A DNA stretch of 64,000 nucleotides from Sulfobacillus acidophilus DSM 10332 (GTDB lineage: Bacteria; Bacillota; Sulfobacillia; Sulfobacillales; Sulfobacillaceae), in contig CP003179.1 in assembly GCA_000237975.1 (NCBI GenBank), forward strand, positions 806,001 through 870,000. The letters run 5' to 3'. The notes below the pieces were generated by a model that had not been told where the DNA came from, ran no database searches, and saw only the letters and a list, made by a program, of their open reading frames with translations. Made by a program: the position numbers and the translations under genes. Positions within the stretch are counted from its first letter, which is position 1. Each line of letters opens with the position of its first letter. Positions 16,248-25,037 of the stretch are shown here, piece by piece.

Positions 16248-17177
16248 GTGGATTGGTTATTTCCGGTGATGACCGCCCTCTTATTAGTGTTGACCACCTT
16301 GTCTTTTGTCTTGTGGGTTCGCGATGTGCGTCATTTTCGACGGCAACGGATGCTTTCAGCACGGATTCAAACGTATACCCTTCCCACCAAACGTACGTTA
16401 GACGATTTGGACCAGCCATTTTATGAACGGGTCATCCAACCCTGGCTGACCCGGCAATCTCGTCGTTGGGTTCGGATATTGGCTCCTCAAGCCGTCAAGC
16501 AGGATCTCACACGGCGCCTTCGCCAAGCGGGTTTCTCTTGGTCCCCGGAGCAATATCTGCTTCTTCGACTGGGGTCAACCCTAGTGATGGTCCTGTTAGG
16601 GCTCATGTTGGACATGGCCGGTATGGGAAATTCGTTTGCGATGGCAGTGATATGGCCGGTCGGCCTTGGAAGCATTACCTACCTCTATTGGGGCGTTCAT
16701 GTGTCCACGCGGTCTCAAATGCGATTAGCCCAATTGGAACAGGCCCTTCCTGAAGTATTTGATATTCTCAGCATGAGTGTTGAAGCGGGTTTGGCCTTTG
16801 ATGGGGCGTTACAGAAACTGGTAAGTTATCTTCCCGTCGGGGTGGCTCGCGAAGAGTTCGGACGCGTCTTGTCGGATGTCCAGTTGGGGATGACCCGAAG
16901 TGAATCTCTGATGGCGTTGGCGGAACGGACCCGATCTCGTGAACTTAAGCGGTTTGCCGGACTCGTTTTGCAAGCTGAGAGGACGGGTGGCGGTATGGTG
17001 GAAACTCTTCGGGCGCAATCACGGGAAATAAAGCAAGCCCGAGCTGCATTGGCGCGTGAGCGAGCTGCCCTCCTACCTGTCAAGATGTTGTTTCCTATGG
17101 TTGGGTTTATTTTTCCTGCCATATTAATTGTGATTTTAGGGCCGGCGGTGATCGAAATTGCTCGAGTCTTTCACTAA
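16248..17177 (+). CDS. tadC: TadC-like pilus assembly membrane protein (T2SSF domain)
   Basis: 309 residues, starting with GTG at 16248 after GGAGGTGAG. N-terminal helix, then two mid-protein helices and a T2SSF domain (LEQALPEVFDILSMSVEAGLAFDGALQKLVSYLPVG...RTGGGMVETL) and C-terminal helices (MLFPMVGFIFPAILIVILGP). Partner of TadB in the platform. The neighbouring order cpaF-tadB-tadC is the standard Tad order. Confidence 0.9.
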   Translation: MDWLFPVMTALLLVLTTLSFVLWVRDVRHFRRQRMLSARIQTYTLPTKRTLDDLDQPFYERVIQPWLTRQSRRWVRILAPQAVKQDLTRRLRQAGFSWSPEQYLLLRLGSTLVMVLLGLMLDMAGMGNSFAMAVIWPVGLGSITYLYWGVHVSTRSQMRLAQLEQALPEVFDILSMSVEAGLAFDGALQKLVSYLPVGVAREEFGRVLSDVQLGMTRSESLMALAERTRSRELKRFAGLVLQAERTGGGMVETLRAQSREIKQARAALARERAALLPVKMLFPMVGFIFPAILIVILGPAVIEIARVFH

Positions 17178-17208
17178 ATCGTCGTTACCAACGCCAATCT
17201 GGGAGGTT

Positions 17209-17547
17209 ATGATTCAGGAAACCGGTCACCGGTTATTGCGTCACGTCACTCGTGCCGACAGATTTGGGCAACGCTTTTGGGGGCTTATGGGACGACATTC
17301 GTTAGGGGCAGACGAAGGTCTTTGGTTCCCGCAAACGACGGCGATTCATACGTTTTTCATGCGATTTCCATTAGGAGTGGTTTATTTGTCGTGGGACAAT
17401 GAAGTCATTGCTAAAGAGAGGGTAATCCCTTGGCGTTTCGGGAGTTGGCACTCGAACGTATCACAAGTCGTTGAGATATTACCCGACCTGCTATCTCAAG
17501 TACAGGTAGGCACGCATTGGCTGTTTCAGTTGGCACAGAATGATTAG
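17209..17547 (+). CDS. DUF192 family protein inside the Tad operon
   Basis: About 112 residues with the DUF192 (UPF0127) pattern: TRADRFGQRFWGLMGR, then GLWFPQTTAIHTFFMRFPLGVVYL and ERVIPWR. The function of the family is not established. The ATG at 17209 has GGGAGG very close (spacing 2); a TTG at 17158, overlapping tadC, is an alternative. It sits between tadC and the cpaE-like gene with gaps of 31 and 17 bp, so it is very likely part of the pilus operon. Confidence 0.78.
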   Translation: MIQETGHRLLRHVTRADRFGQRFWGLMGRHSLGADEGLWFPQTTAIHTFFMRFPLGVVYLSWDNEVIAKERVIPWRFGSWHSNVSQVVEILPDLLSQVQVGTHWLFQLAQND

Positions 17548-17564
17548 CAGGGCGGGGGGTAGCG

Positions 17565-18761
17565 GTGTTTACAGTGTACTTAACTAGTCGCGAGGAGAAG
17601 CTAGGGACCTTACTGAGTGCGATAAAAAATGTTCCTGGTGCCGTTCTCTTGGGGAGTGCGACGAATTTACGCCAGGGGCTGAAAGAATGTGCCCAAGATC
17701 ATCCTGGAGTGCATCTGATTGATGATGGCCTTTTAGAGCATGAGGTGGGACTATGGGAGCAGATGGCGACTTTACCCTATCCGGCGGTGGTCATTGGGGA
17801 GGCCGTGGATGCGGGGGCGGCACGTCGGGCATTGGCCATTCAGGCGAAAGACATCATTCCCTGGAGCTCCCTTTCTACGGATCTTGCGGCGGTTCTCACT
17901 CGTGTAGCGACTTCTCTGGAGGGTAAAATTCGACAAAATGGGCGAGTTATCGTCGTCTTTTCCTCCAAAGGAGGAGTGGGGAAAACGACCTTGAGTGTGA
18001 ACCTAGGTGTTGCTTTGGCGAAAGCGAGTCGTCAACCGGTGGCCCTTGTCGACCTCGACGTCCAATTTGGTGATGTAGCGGCGATGGTTGGGGATGCGCC
18101 TCTAGTCACCATCTATGACTTGGTGCGCGGGACCCATCAAGTGGATGCCGAATTAGTTAAGCGTGCCTTGAAACGTGTAACCAATAATGTCTACTTGTTA
18201 GCGGCCCCTAATAATCCCGAAGAAGCAGAAGAGATTCAAGCGGATCATGTCGTGCAGATTTTGCAACTATTACGGGAAAATCATGCCTATGTGGTTGTCG
18301 ATACGGCTCCGGGATATAACGATATCAATGTAGCTGCTTTTGATTTTGCTGATGTCATTTTAACCGTGTGTACTCCCGATGTGGTCACTTTACGGACCAT
18401 CGGTCAAGCATTGCGGGTATTTTTAGAGGGATTTCATTACGAGCCGTCTAAAGTTCGGTTGGTGTTAAATCGTAGTGGTTCGAAAACGGGTGTTGAAAAT
18501 TTAGATATTACTCGCGTGTTGGATTATCCGGTACGATACGAGCTGCCGAGTGATGGAGCTTATCCCGCTCGTGCCGCCAATGAAGGAGAGCCGCTGACTG
18601 TACGATATCCCGAGTCGTTATTGTCTCGGGCGATTCAGCAGCTGGCGATCGATTTGGTTCAGGAGGTTGAGGGGCGTAAGAGGACTACCGAGAAAAGCTT
18701 AAAAACCCGGACATGGCGGAATTGGCTTCGGCGTGGGGACAAAGCGGAGGGAACTAGGTGA
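17565..18761 (+). CDS. cpaE: CpaE/TadZ-like ParA-family ATPase
   Basis: 398 residues: an N-terminal receiver-like domain (about 1-110, without a clear phospho-acceptor Asp) and a MinD/ParA ATPase domain starting VVFSSKGGVGKTTLSVNLG (deviant Walker A), with VALVDLDVQFGDVAAMVGD as the switch region and YVVVDTAPGYND as Walker B. In Tad systems this protein places the pilus machinery at the pole. Starts with GTG at 17565 after GGCGGGGGG; it overlaps the next gene by four bases (GTGA). Confidence 0.88.
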   Translation: MFTVYLTSREEKLGTLLSAIKNVPGAVLLGSATNLRQGLKECAQDHPGVHLIDDGLLEHEVGLWEQMATLPYPAVVIGEAVDAGAARRALAIQAKDIIPWSSLSTDLAAVLTRVATSLEGKIRQNGRVIVVFSSKGGVGKTTLSVNLGVALAKASRQPVALVDLDVQFGDVAAMVGDAPLVTIYDLVRGTHQVDAELVKRALKRVTNNVYLLAAPNNPEEAEEIQADHVVQILQLLRENHAYVVVDTAPGYNDINVAAFDFADVILTVCTPDVVTLRTIGQALRVFLEGFHYEPSKVRLVLNRSGSKTGVENLDITRVLDYPVRYELPSDGAYPARAANEGEPLTVRYPESLLSRAIQQLAIDLVQEVEGRKRTTEKSLKTRTWRNWLRRGDKAEGTR

Positions 18762-20266
18762 AGCCCGAGATACAAAGGGGTGACGGTTTTCAAATCTTAA
18801 ATAGGAGACGACAGACCCGTGATTATGTGGTCGTGCTTGGGGGATTGACCGCCTCGATAGGTATGGTGGCGCTCGGCATTAGTCAAACGGGATTTAGTGG
18901 AGATGCCGGTTGGACGTGGCAAACGGGTCGGTGGATTTTATCCAATCACGGCGTTCCGCATACGGCAATTTGGAGTTGGTGGGTTCCCCGTGCGCCCTGG
19001 GTGGACACGGAATGGTTATGGCAAGTGGTGGTCGCGTGGTGGCAGGCACATTTCGGTTTCTACGGGATCGAATGGCTGGACCTGGCCATTTGGGTGGCGC
19101 TCGGCATGTTGCTCTGGAAGGGGTGGCAACGTTGGGTACGCGGACCGAATGGCATAATCGCAGTTGCACTATTTGTGGGTGTATGGCCGTTGCTCTTATT
19201 TATGGATACGCGAGCCGAACTAGTTTCCTATCTGGCCTGGGCCGGTACCCTTTACCTCATTCGGGCTGAATACCGGTCACGGCGCCTGTGGTTATTGGTG
19301 CCGCTAACCGCCATCTGGGCCCAAATGCATGGTTCGTTCCCTCTTGAATGGTATGCACTGACGGTTTTGGCGGCTGCGCTCTGGTGGACCAAGAAGCCGG
19401 AACTGCGGGGCGTGTTTCGCCGCGTGTTAGCAGTTCTAGCCACGTCGATTGTTGTGACGTTAATTAATCCCTATGGATTGAGCCTTTGGACTTATATTAT
19501 GCATATGCTTACCAATCGCTGGTTTGTCGCCAATATTAACGAATGGGACACGCCTCCTTTTGACCAGCCAATATGGATGCTAGCTGTGCTGCTACCTGGT
19601 ATTGCGATTATTTGGCGGTTCAATCGTTGGTGGCACCGTGTTCCCGGCATCATTCGACTAGGATTGTTACTGCTGACGATTCAATTTATGCTCCATCTTC
19701 GCTATTATCCCTATCTCTATATAGCCGGGTGGTCGGCTATGTGGTGGGTACCCCCTCAATGGCCGTCACTTGACGACTCTTCGGTTGGCTGGAAACCCCC
19801 TCAATGGATCGCAATATTCACTGCTTGGGTTATTGTAGCAGGTAACGTGCTCGTTCCGGGCCCTCAATTTCGCCGGCAAAATGCTTGGGATTCTGCCATT
19901 GCATGGCTTGCCCGACACCCCCATCCTCGGTTAATGAACGGCCCGAATATCGGAGGAGACTTGATTGCGGCGGGAATTCATCCGTTTGTGGATGGTCGGG
20001 CGGATATCTATACGAGGCTGCCACTGACCTGGCAAAATCCTGAAACCTTAGTTCAAACAATTTTTGACTTGCAACCGGGTTTTTACCGGGCGTGGCGCTT
20101 CGTGCATCCCCGAACGATTATCGATGATCCAAATCAGCCAGTCAATCTTTGGCTTTCCGAGCATCACTGGCGGGAGGTTGTTCATGGAAAATACTCTACG
20201 GTATGGGTGGCTCCCGGATCTTTATTTCACAACAACAAAAAAGGAAGTTTTCATGACTATCACTAA
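18758..20266 (+). CDS. Polytopic membrane protein, GT-C glycosyltransferase-like, paralogue 1
   Basis: 502 residues with about 10 hydrophobic segments and a C-terminal soluble part. It is similar to the next gene: both share GDAGWTWQTGRW / GDIYWDLSAGRW near the start, a W-x-x-x-EWLW motif, an AQMHGSF / SQFHGSW motif, an RYYPY / RFYPY motif in the last membrane part, and a VDGRAD / IDGRAD motif near the end. Acidic residues in the first outside loop and a late soluble domain recall GT-C lipid-linked sugar transferases, but no named family is certain. It starts with GTG overlapping cpaE, so it belongs to the pilus operon; pilin glycosylation is a plausible inference. Confidence 0.62.
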   Translation: MKPEIQRGDGFQILNRRRQTRDYVVVLGGLTASIGMVALGISQTGFSGDAGWTWQTGRWILSNHGVPHTAIWSWWVPRAPWVDTEWLWQVVVAWWQAHFGFYGIEWLDLAIWVALGMLLWKGWQRWVRGPNGIIAVALFVGVWPLLLFMDTRAELVSYLAWAGTLYLIRAEYRSRRLWLLVPLTAIWAQMHGSFPLEWYALTVLAAALWWTKKPELRGVFRRVLAVLATSIVVTLINPYGLSLWTYIMHMLTNRWFVANINEWDTPPFDQPIWMLAVLLPGIAIIWRFNRWWHRVPGIIRLGLLLLTIQFMLHLRYYPYLYIAGWSAMWWVPPQWPSLDDSSVGWKPPQWIAIFTAWVIVAGNVLVPGPQFRRQNAWDSAIAWLARHPHPRLMNGPNIGGDLIAAGIHPFVDGRADIYTRLPLTWQNPETLVQTIFDLQPGFYRAWRFVHPRTIIDDPNQPVNLWLSEHHWREVVHGKYSTVWVAPGSLFHNNKKGSFHDYH

Positions 20267-20298
20267 TTACTTCATGAGGTCATAAGAAAGAGGTAACG

Positions 20299-21714
20299 AT
20301 GACAGAACACCAGGAATTATTGTCAGTGCGCGATCACTGGTCGGAATGGATCGCAGTAGCGGTCAGTGTAGCTATCGTCGTGTTGTTGTTAGCTGAGCGA
20401 AAGTTGTCGGGTGATATTTACTGGGATTTGTCAGCCGGCCGGTGGATGTGGAACCACCACGCCGTTCTCATGGTCAATCGCTTATCATGGAGTCATTCCC
20501 ATGCCCGATGGATTAATATTGAGTGGTTGTGGGGGGTAATTGTCTATGGAGCGAGCCACGGTGGAGCCTACGGCTTAATTGCGCTGTCGGCAATCGGGGC
20601 GTTCTTCTATTTTTGGGGGATAAAGGCTTTATGTCAGGAATTTGGGCTAAATTCCATCACTACATTTGCGGTGTTGATATATAGTGTTTGGGCTTCGGCA
20701 CCGTTTTGGGATTTCCGGCCGCAAAGCTGGGCTTATGCCGCAGCCGTATGGAGTTTTTTGTTAATTCGTCGAATTGACCGGACAATGATGGCAAAACAGC
20801 GTGTTGGATTATTGGTAGGCCTTATGATATTGTTGTGGGTCTGGTCCCAATTTCATGGATCGTGGATTCTTTTGATTTTCTGGGAACTGATCGAGGTTCT
20901 TATCGGTCAAAGGCGGCGAGAATGGTTTCTACTTATTCCGTTAACGCTATGGATCGCCTCTTGGGGTCCATTTGGGTGGGCAGGAGTGGGACACGCTCTT
21001 TTCCTAGCTAGCTCGTCGCATATTGCGAATGCGATAGGCGAATGGTCGTCTCCTTCGTTTCACAATATATATCAGGCCACTGTGATGCTCATTTATTTAT
21101 TTGCCGGTGCGTTAACGCTCAAACGGCCCCGGATGACAATAAAAAACTGGGTGTTTTGGATAGGATTTGGCGCGGCCGGATTATATGCCGTCCGATTTTA
21201 TCCTTACCTGCCATTAGGGCTGATCTGGGCATTTGAAGGGATGCAATTGCCGGGGAAGCTCGGCTGGCGCGTCCGAATTGCTAGCGGGTTCGTTGGGCTA
21301 TTCGCCGTCAGCTGGGCCTTGTGGTTCTATCCCTTATACGGGAACTTGATTGATGGGCCGTTTGTCTCTCGTCAGTTGGAACCTGTGGCTGCGGTACAAT
21401 ATATGAAGGCGCACCGTTTGGTTCGACGGGTATTTAATATGTATAGCTGGGGCGGGTACCTTACGTATGTTGGAATTCCGGATTGGATTGACGGACGGGC
21501 GGACTTTTGGCTTACCGTCAGTCAAAATTTTCAAGCCTATTTAGCCGCACGGTCAGGAAATGCTTTTCCCTTAGCCTTAATTCAGCATAGCGGAGCAGAA
21601 GTCGCCTTGGTTCGACGTAACACGACATTTTATTGGAGTCTTCACCAATCACGATGGCATCTGGTCTATCAGGATCACGAGGCGGCGGTATTTGTTCGGC
21701 CGTCAAACATCTAG
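20299..21714 (+). CDS. Polytopic membrane protein, GT-C glycosyltransferase-like, paralogue 2
   Basis: 471 residues, a divergent paralogue of the upstream gene, with the same order of motifs (GDIYWDLSAGRW, INIEWLWG, SQFHGSW, EWSSPSF, RFYPYLP, DWIDGRADFW). About 10 membrane segments. AAGAAAGAGGT precedes the ATG. The pair probably arose by tandem duplication and may act on two substrates or as a heterodimer. It is the last gene of the Tad plus arm; the next gene starts 20 bp further but belongs to a different functional group. Confidence 0.62.
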   Translation: MTEHQELLSVRDHWSEWIAVAVSVAIVVLLLAERKLSGDIYWDLSAGRWMWNHHAVLMVNRLSWSHSHARWINIEWLWGVIVYGASHGGAYGLIALSAIGAFFYFWGIKALCQEFGLNSITTFAVLIYSVWASAPFWDFRPQSWAYAAAVWSFLLIRRIDRTMMAKQRVGLLVGLMILLWVWSQFHGSWILLIFWELIEVLIGQRRREWFLLIPLTLWIASWGPFGWAGVGHALFLASSSHIANAIGEWSSPSFHNIYQATVMLIYLFAGALTLKRPRMTIKNWVFWIGFGAAGLYAVRFYPYLPLGLIWAFEGMQLPGKLGWRVRIASGFVGLFAVSWALWFYPLYGNLIDGPFVSRQLEPVAAVQYMKAHRLVRRVFNMYSWGGYLTYVGIPDWIDGRADFWLTVSQNFQAYLAARSGNAFPLALIQHSGAEVALVRRNTTFYWSLHQSRWHLVYQDHEAAVFVRPSNI

Positions 21715-21734
21715 GAGAGTAAAGGAACAACGCC

Positions 21735-22457
21735 ATGACGATACAACGTTATCGGGATGTAGAACGGGCGATGCAGGAGTTTGTGTCTTTGGCCTTTTAT
21801 CCCCAGCCGTTCTTTCAAGAATTGGGACAAGGGTTATGGTCCTCCGAGTTCTTAAAGTATTTTGCGGTGCAATACGGCTATTATAGTGCTCATTTCCCTC
21901 GGATACTGGGCGCGGCTATTGCGGCGATGGAACCGGACGACGCTTGGTGGATCCCCTTGGCGGATAACTTGTGGGACGAAGCCGGGCGAGGGGTGCCCGG
22001 ACAGTCCCATCAACAGTTGTACCGGACGTTTTTGGTTTCGGTGGCACCGGAGTGGGGGGATCCCAACGCTCGCCCGCCTCTCGGGGATGCCGTCCGGCGC
22101 ACGGTACAGGGGAGTTTGGCGCTCTTACGTGTCGTCACCCCCTGGGAGGCGATGGCGGCGATTGGACTGGGTTCCGAATTTTTTGCGGCCGATGTCATGG
22201 GGACTATCGCCCAGGGCTTGAAACACCCCCATTATCAGGGCGATCGTCCCGTCGACACCCGGTTTTGGGACTTGCATGCGGCCAAAGACGAACCTCGGCA
22301 TTATGCCCTCTGCCGTGCCCAGTTACAGCGGCTCGAAGACCCCGCGCATTTAACTCAGGCACTGGCGGTGGGCCAGCGGTTTGCGCAGTTGGAGGCCCTC
22401 ATGTATCACGGGATTTATGACGAATTTCACTCTCGGGTAGCCCAGTTCACGGGGTAG
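21735..22457 (+). CDS. Heme-oxygenase-fold iron-containing redox enzyme (TenA/PqqC/CADD-like)
   Basis: 240 residues, all-helical. The segments LADNLWDEAGRG...SHQQLYRTF and WDLHAAKDEPRHYALC provide acidic and His residues in the order expected for the metal site of heme-oxygenase-like diiron oxidases/oxygenases. Relatives include PqqC, CADD (para-aminobenzoate synthesis) and fatty-acid decarboxylating UndA; the substrate cannot be told here. AAAGGAACAACGCC precedes the ATG. Its 3' end overlaps the convergent flavoprotein gene by 31 bp. Base usage is more GC-rich than the Tad genes just upstream. Confidence 0.7.
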   Translation: MTIQRYRDVERAMQEFVSLAFYPQPFFQELGQGLWSSEFLKYFAVQYGYYSAHFPRILGAAIAAMEPDDAWWIPLADNLWDEAGRGVPGQSHQQLYRTFLVSVAPEWGDPNARPPLGDAVRRTVQGSLALLRVVTPWEAMAAIGLGSEFFAADVMGTIAQGLKHPHYQGDRPVDTRFWDLHAAKDEPRHYALCRAQLQRLEDPAHLTQALAVGQRFAQLEALMYHGIYDEFHSRVAQFTG

Positions 22458-23083
22458 TCGGGCCAGGGAACGCTCGGATCGCCGTCGGGGCTGGCCTCGG
22501 GAGTTCCGAGACGGGTCTCAATCGGCCAGATCCCGGCCCAAACGGGCCAAGTGAGGTCGTCTGGATCGTCGATTGGCGGTCCTTGACGAATTTTGGCGGA
22601 TGCCTCGGTCAAGGGAATCCGAAAGACGGCTGTCTGAGCCAGTTCATCCGCTCGCGGCGGCCTCACCGTTTCGAAACGGCCTGGTGTCAAGCGGGTTAAT
22701 AAGGCTTGAAATACTGACGTTTTCTCTTCCGGGGCGACGATTTCCTCCGCCTGGCCCAAAATGACGACCGAGCGGTAATTCACGGAATGATGAAAGGCCG
22801 AACGGGCGAGCACCAACCCGTCTAGTAATGTCACGGCAATCGCCACCGGCTGTTTTTGACGGAGAACGCGGGATAAGCGCGCCCCCCTGGCACCATGCAA
22901 ATAGACGGCGTGATCGATGCGGACATAGAGCGTGGGAATCACATAGGGCTGACCGTCCGTCTGAAAGCCCACGTGACAAAGAAATGCTTGATCCAATATG
23001 GCGTGTAGCGTGGCCTCGTCATATTGACCTCGTTCGGGATGACGCCGGACCCGGACCCGGGACGATGGCGGATAACTTGGCAT
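22427..23083 (-). CDS. PNPOx-like FMN-binding split-barrel protein
   Basis: About 218 residues. The pattern HAILDQAFLCHVGFQTDGQPYVIPTLYVRIDHAVYLHGA and the later SVNYRSVVILGQAEEI match the pyridoxamine-5'-phosphate-oxidase-like family (NimA-like branch), which binds FMN. Not a confirmed PdxH. Start ATG at 23083 with GGAGGGTG; upstream in-frame starts lack ribosome sites. It is divergent from a MocR/PdxR-type regulator, which suggests a link to vitamin B6 or amino compounds. Confidence 0.8.
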   Translation of the reverse strand: MPSYPPSSRVRVRRHPERGQYDEATLHAILDQAFLCHVGFQTDGQPYVIPTLYVRIDHAVYLHGARGARLSRVLRQKQPVAIAVTLLDGLVLARSAFHHSVNYRSVVILGQAEEIVAPEEKTSVFQALLTRLTPGRFETVRPPRADELAQTAVFRIPLTEASAKIRQGPPIDDPDDLTWPVWAGIWPIETRLGTPEASPDGDPSVPWPDYPVNWATRE

Positions 23084-23125
23084 GAACACCCTCCAATCTT
23101 GTGACATGGTATGATTGTGAGGGAA

Positions 23126-23180
23126 AATTGGACTGCCGAAAAGCGCCAATCTGCATCATTACATGGGGCCAATTGGACTG
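23126..23180. promoter_or_regulatory. Direct repeats, candidate MocR-type operator
   Basis: The 10-mer AATTGGACTG occurs twice in the same orientation, at 23126-23135 and 23171-23180, with a 45-bp period (about four helical turns). It lies between the flavoprotein gene and the MocR/PdxR gene. MocR/GabR regulators are known to bind direct repeats as dimers. The second copy lies just before the regulator's ribosome site. Confidence 0.5.
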
Positions 23181-23189
23181 GAGGATCTG

Positions 23190-24647
23190 ATGGATCCCTT
23201 AATGCTGTCGCTAGACCTGGAACTCGGTGCCGACGCTCCGCGTCATCGCCAAGTGTATTGGGCTTTACGCCGGGCCATCGAGACGGGGACGCTGGAACCG
23301 GGAGCTAAAATTCCCCCGTCGCGTGTGCTGGCGCAATATCTCGGGCTTTCCCGGACCACCGTGACGACGGCTTTAGCGCAGTTAGCGGCGGAGGGATATA
23401 TAACGGCTCGAGTCGGGAGCGGAACGTTTGTGCAATCGCTTGAGGCGTCCTCGCCGCCGGGGGAGCCGTTGCCGCCCCGAAAGCCGCCGGTTCTCGGCCA
23501 CCGGACCTCTTTGTTAAATCCCGTAGCGGAAACCGAATCCCGCTGGGTTAGGCGGCCTTTTCGTCCCGATGTGCCGGCGTTGGAGCTCTTTCCGATAGAG
23601 GTGTGGGCCCGGTTAAGCCAACGGCGGTGGCGGCAATTGTCTCCCTCTCAGTTGGATTATCCTGATCTGCTCGGATTTTTACCCTTAAGACAAATCATTG
23701 CCCATTATTTACGACACGCCCGCGGCTTGAAAGCGAATGCCGAGGATGTGGCCGTCACGGGGGGGACACGCCAAACCCTCAACGAACTCTGCTATTTATT
23801 GGCGAATCCCGGCGATGTCGTCTGGGTGGAAGATCCCGGCTATCGCGGGATTCGGGAAGCGGCCCGTTTAGCCGGACTGACCGTGGTGCCGATTCCGCTC
23901 GATTCCGAAGGGCTCAACCTCGACTGGGCTTTATCCCAGGCACCCCCGCCGCACATGATTTACGTCACCCCTTCGCATCAATACCCCTTAGGGATGACGA
24001 TGAGCTGGCGCCGTCGACGGGCCTTATTGGAATACGCCCGGCAGGTCCCCTGTTGGATTATCGAAGACGACTATGACAGCGAATATCGCTATGAAGGGCT
24101 GCCGCCTACGGCATTGGCCGGGATGGATCCTACCGGGGGGGTTATCTATCTGGGCTCTTGGAGTAAAGTCTTGGCCCCGGTATTACGACTCGGGTATATG
24201 GTGGCTCCTCCGATAGTTATTCGGCGGTTTCGGGAGTGGCGGGCGACCTGGGATCATGGCCTACCGGGGGTCGATCAAATCATTTTAACCGACTTTCTCG
24301 AAAAGGGGCATTTTGAGCGGCACATCCGGCAGACGCGGTCGGTTTATGGGGCTCGCCGCGAAGCCTTCTATGAGGCGGTGACCCGCTATTGGGGGGAAGC
24401 CCTCCGGCTAGGCCGACCGGTCGGTGGCCTCAGTACCGTAGGCTATTTGCCGGAAGGGATGGACGATCGGAGGATAGCGGCACAGTTGGCGGCTCACCAG
24501 ATTCAAGCGCCGCCGCTGTCCCGCTATTTTTATCGGGAGGCCGGCCAACCCGGTTTAATTCTCGGATATGCGGCCTATTCGCCTGAGCAAATTATCCAAG
24601 CGGTTCGCCAAGTGGCGTCTTTTTGGTCCGAGTGGCTTAGGGGCTAA
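23190..24647 (+). CDS. MocR/PdxR-family regulator (GntR winged helix + aminotransferase fold)
   Basis: About 485 residues. The N-terminal GntR winged helix (YWALRRAIETGTLEPGAKIPPSRVLAQYLGLSRTTV...TARVGSGTFV) is fused to a class I aminotransferase-like domain. The PLP-binding lysine is visible in GSWSKVLAPVLRLGY, with IIEDDYDSEYRY before it. Such proteins sense pyridoxal phosphate or a PLP adduct and control PLP synthesis or amino acid metabolism. ATG at 23190 fits GGAGG at 23180-23184 better than the ATG at 23163. Confidence 0.88.
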   Translation: MDPLMLSLDLELGADAPRHRQVYWALRRAIETGTLEPGAKIPPSRVLAQYLGLSRTTVTTALAQLAAEGYITARVGSGTFVQSLEASSPPGEPLPPRKPPVLGHRTSLLNPVAETESRWVRRPFRPDVPALELFPIEVWARLSQRRWRQLSPSQLDYPDLLGFLPLRQIIAHYLRHARGLKANAEDVAVTGGTRQTLNELCYLLANPGDVVWVEDPGYRGIREAARLAGLTVVPIPLDSEGLNLDWALSQAPPPHMIYVTPSHQYPLGMTMSWRRRRALLEYARQVPCWIIEDDYDSEYRYEGLPPTALAGMDPTGGVIYLGSWSKVLAPVLRLGYMVAPPIVIRRFREWRATWDHGLPGVDQIILTDFLEKGHFERHIRQTRSVYGARREAFYEAVTRYWGEALRLGRPVGGLSTVGYLPEGMDDRRIAAQLAAHQIQAPPLSRYFYREAGQPGLILGYAAYSPEQIIQAVRQVASFWSEWLRG

Positions 24648-24820
24648 GGAAGGTTAACCAAATCGTGGAGGGGTACCGCGCGAAGGAGCCGAATCGCCTC
24701 CGATACCCACCATAAATGTTCTAACGTGTTCCACCATGCAATCGGATCGCCGCGGTGGGCCGCTTTCGCTAACTCGTTCCAGTCATCGGTCACGATTTGC
24801 TGTAATACCGGGGGAATCAT
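24644..24820 (-). CDS. Small hypothetical protein, 58 residues
   Basis: ATG at 24820 is preceded by AAGAGGAGG at good spacing. The product is acidic to neutral and Trp-rich (DDWNEL, AWWNTLEHLWWV), apparently helical, with no recognised domain. Its stop overlaps the end of the convergent MocR gene by 4 bp. The ribosome site and amphipathic sequence support a real gene, but there is no family evidence. Confidence 0.5.
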   Translation of the reverse strand: MIPPVLQQIVTDDWNELAKAAHRGDPIAWWNTLEHLWWVSEAIRLLRAVPLHDLVNLP

Positions 24821-25037
24821 ACGGGTTCCTCCTCTTAGGCTTGATAAAAGATGGCGTGCGTATCGACCGTTCTTTTTCTACGGTATGAGAATCGGTTGCG
24901 GGACGTGAGCCGTGGTGACATGTGCAAATTTCGGTAAAACAGGCCATACTAGAATTATCCAGTGCGGATTGCGTACAGTAGTATGGCCGCTGCCTGTCAA
25001 TAAGGGATCCGATGGCGGCCTTCAGGAGGCAAAACGG

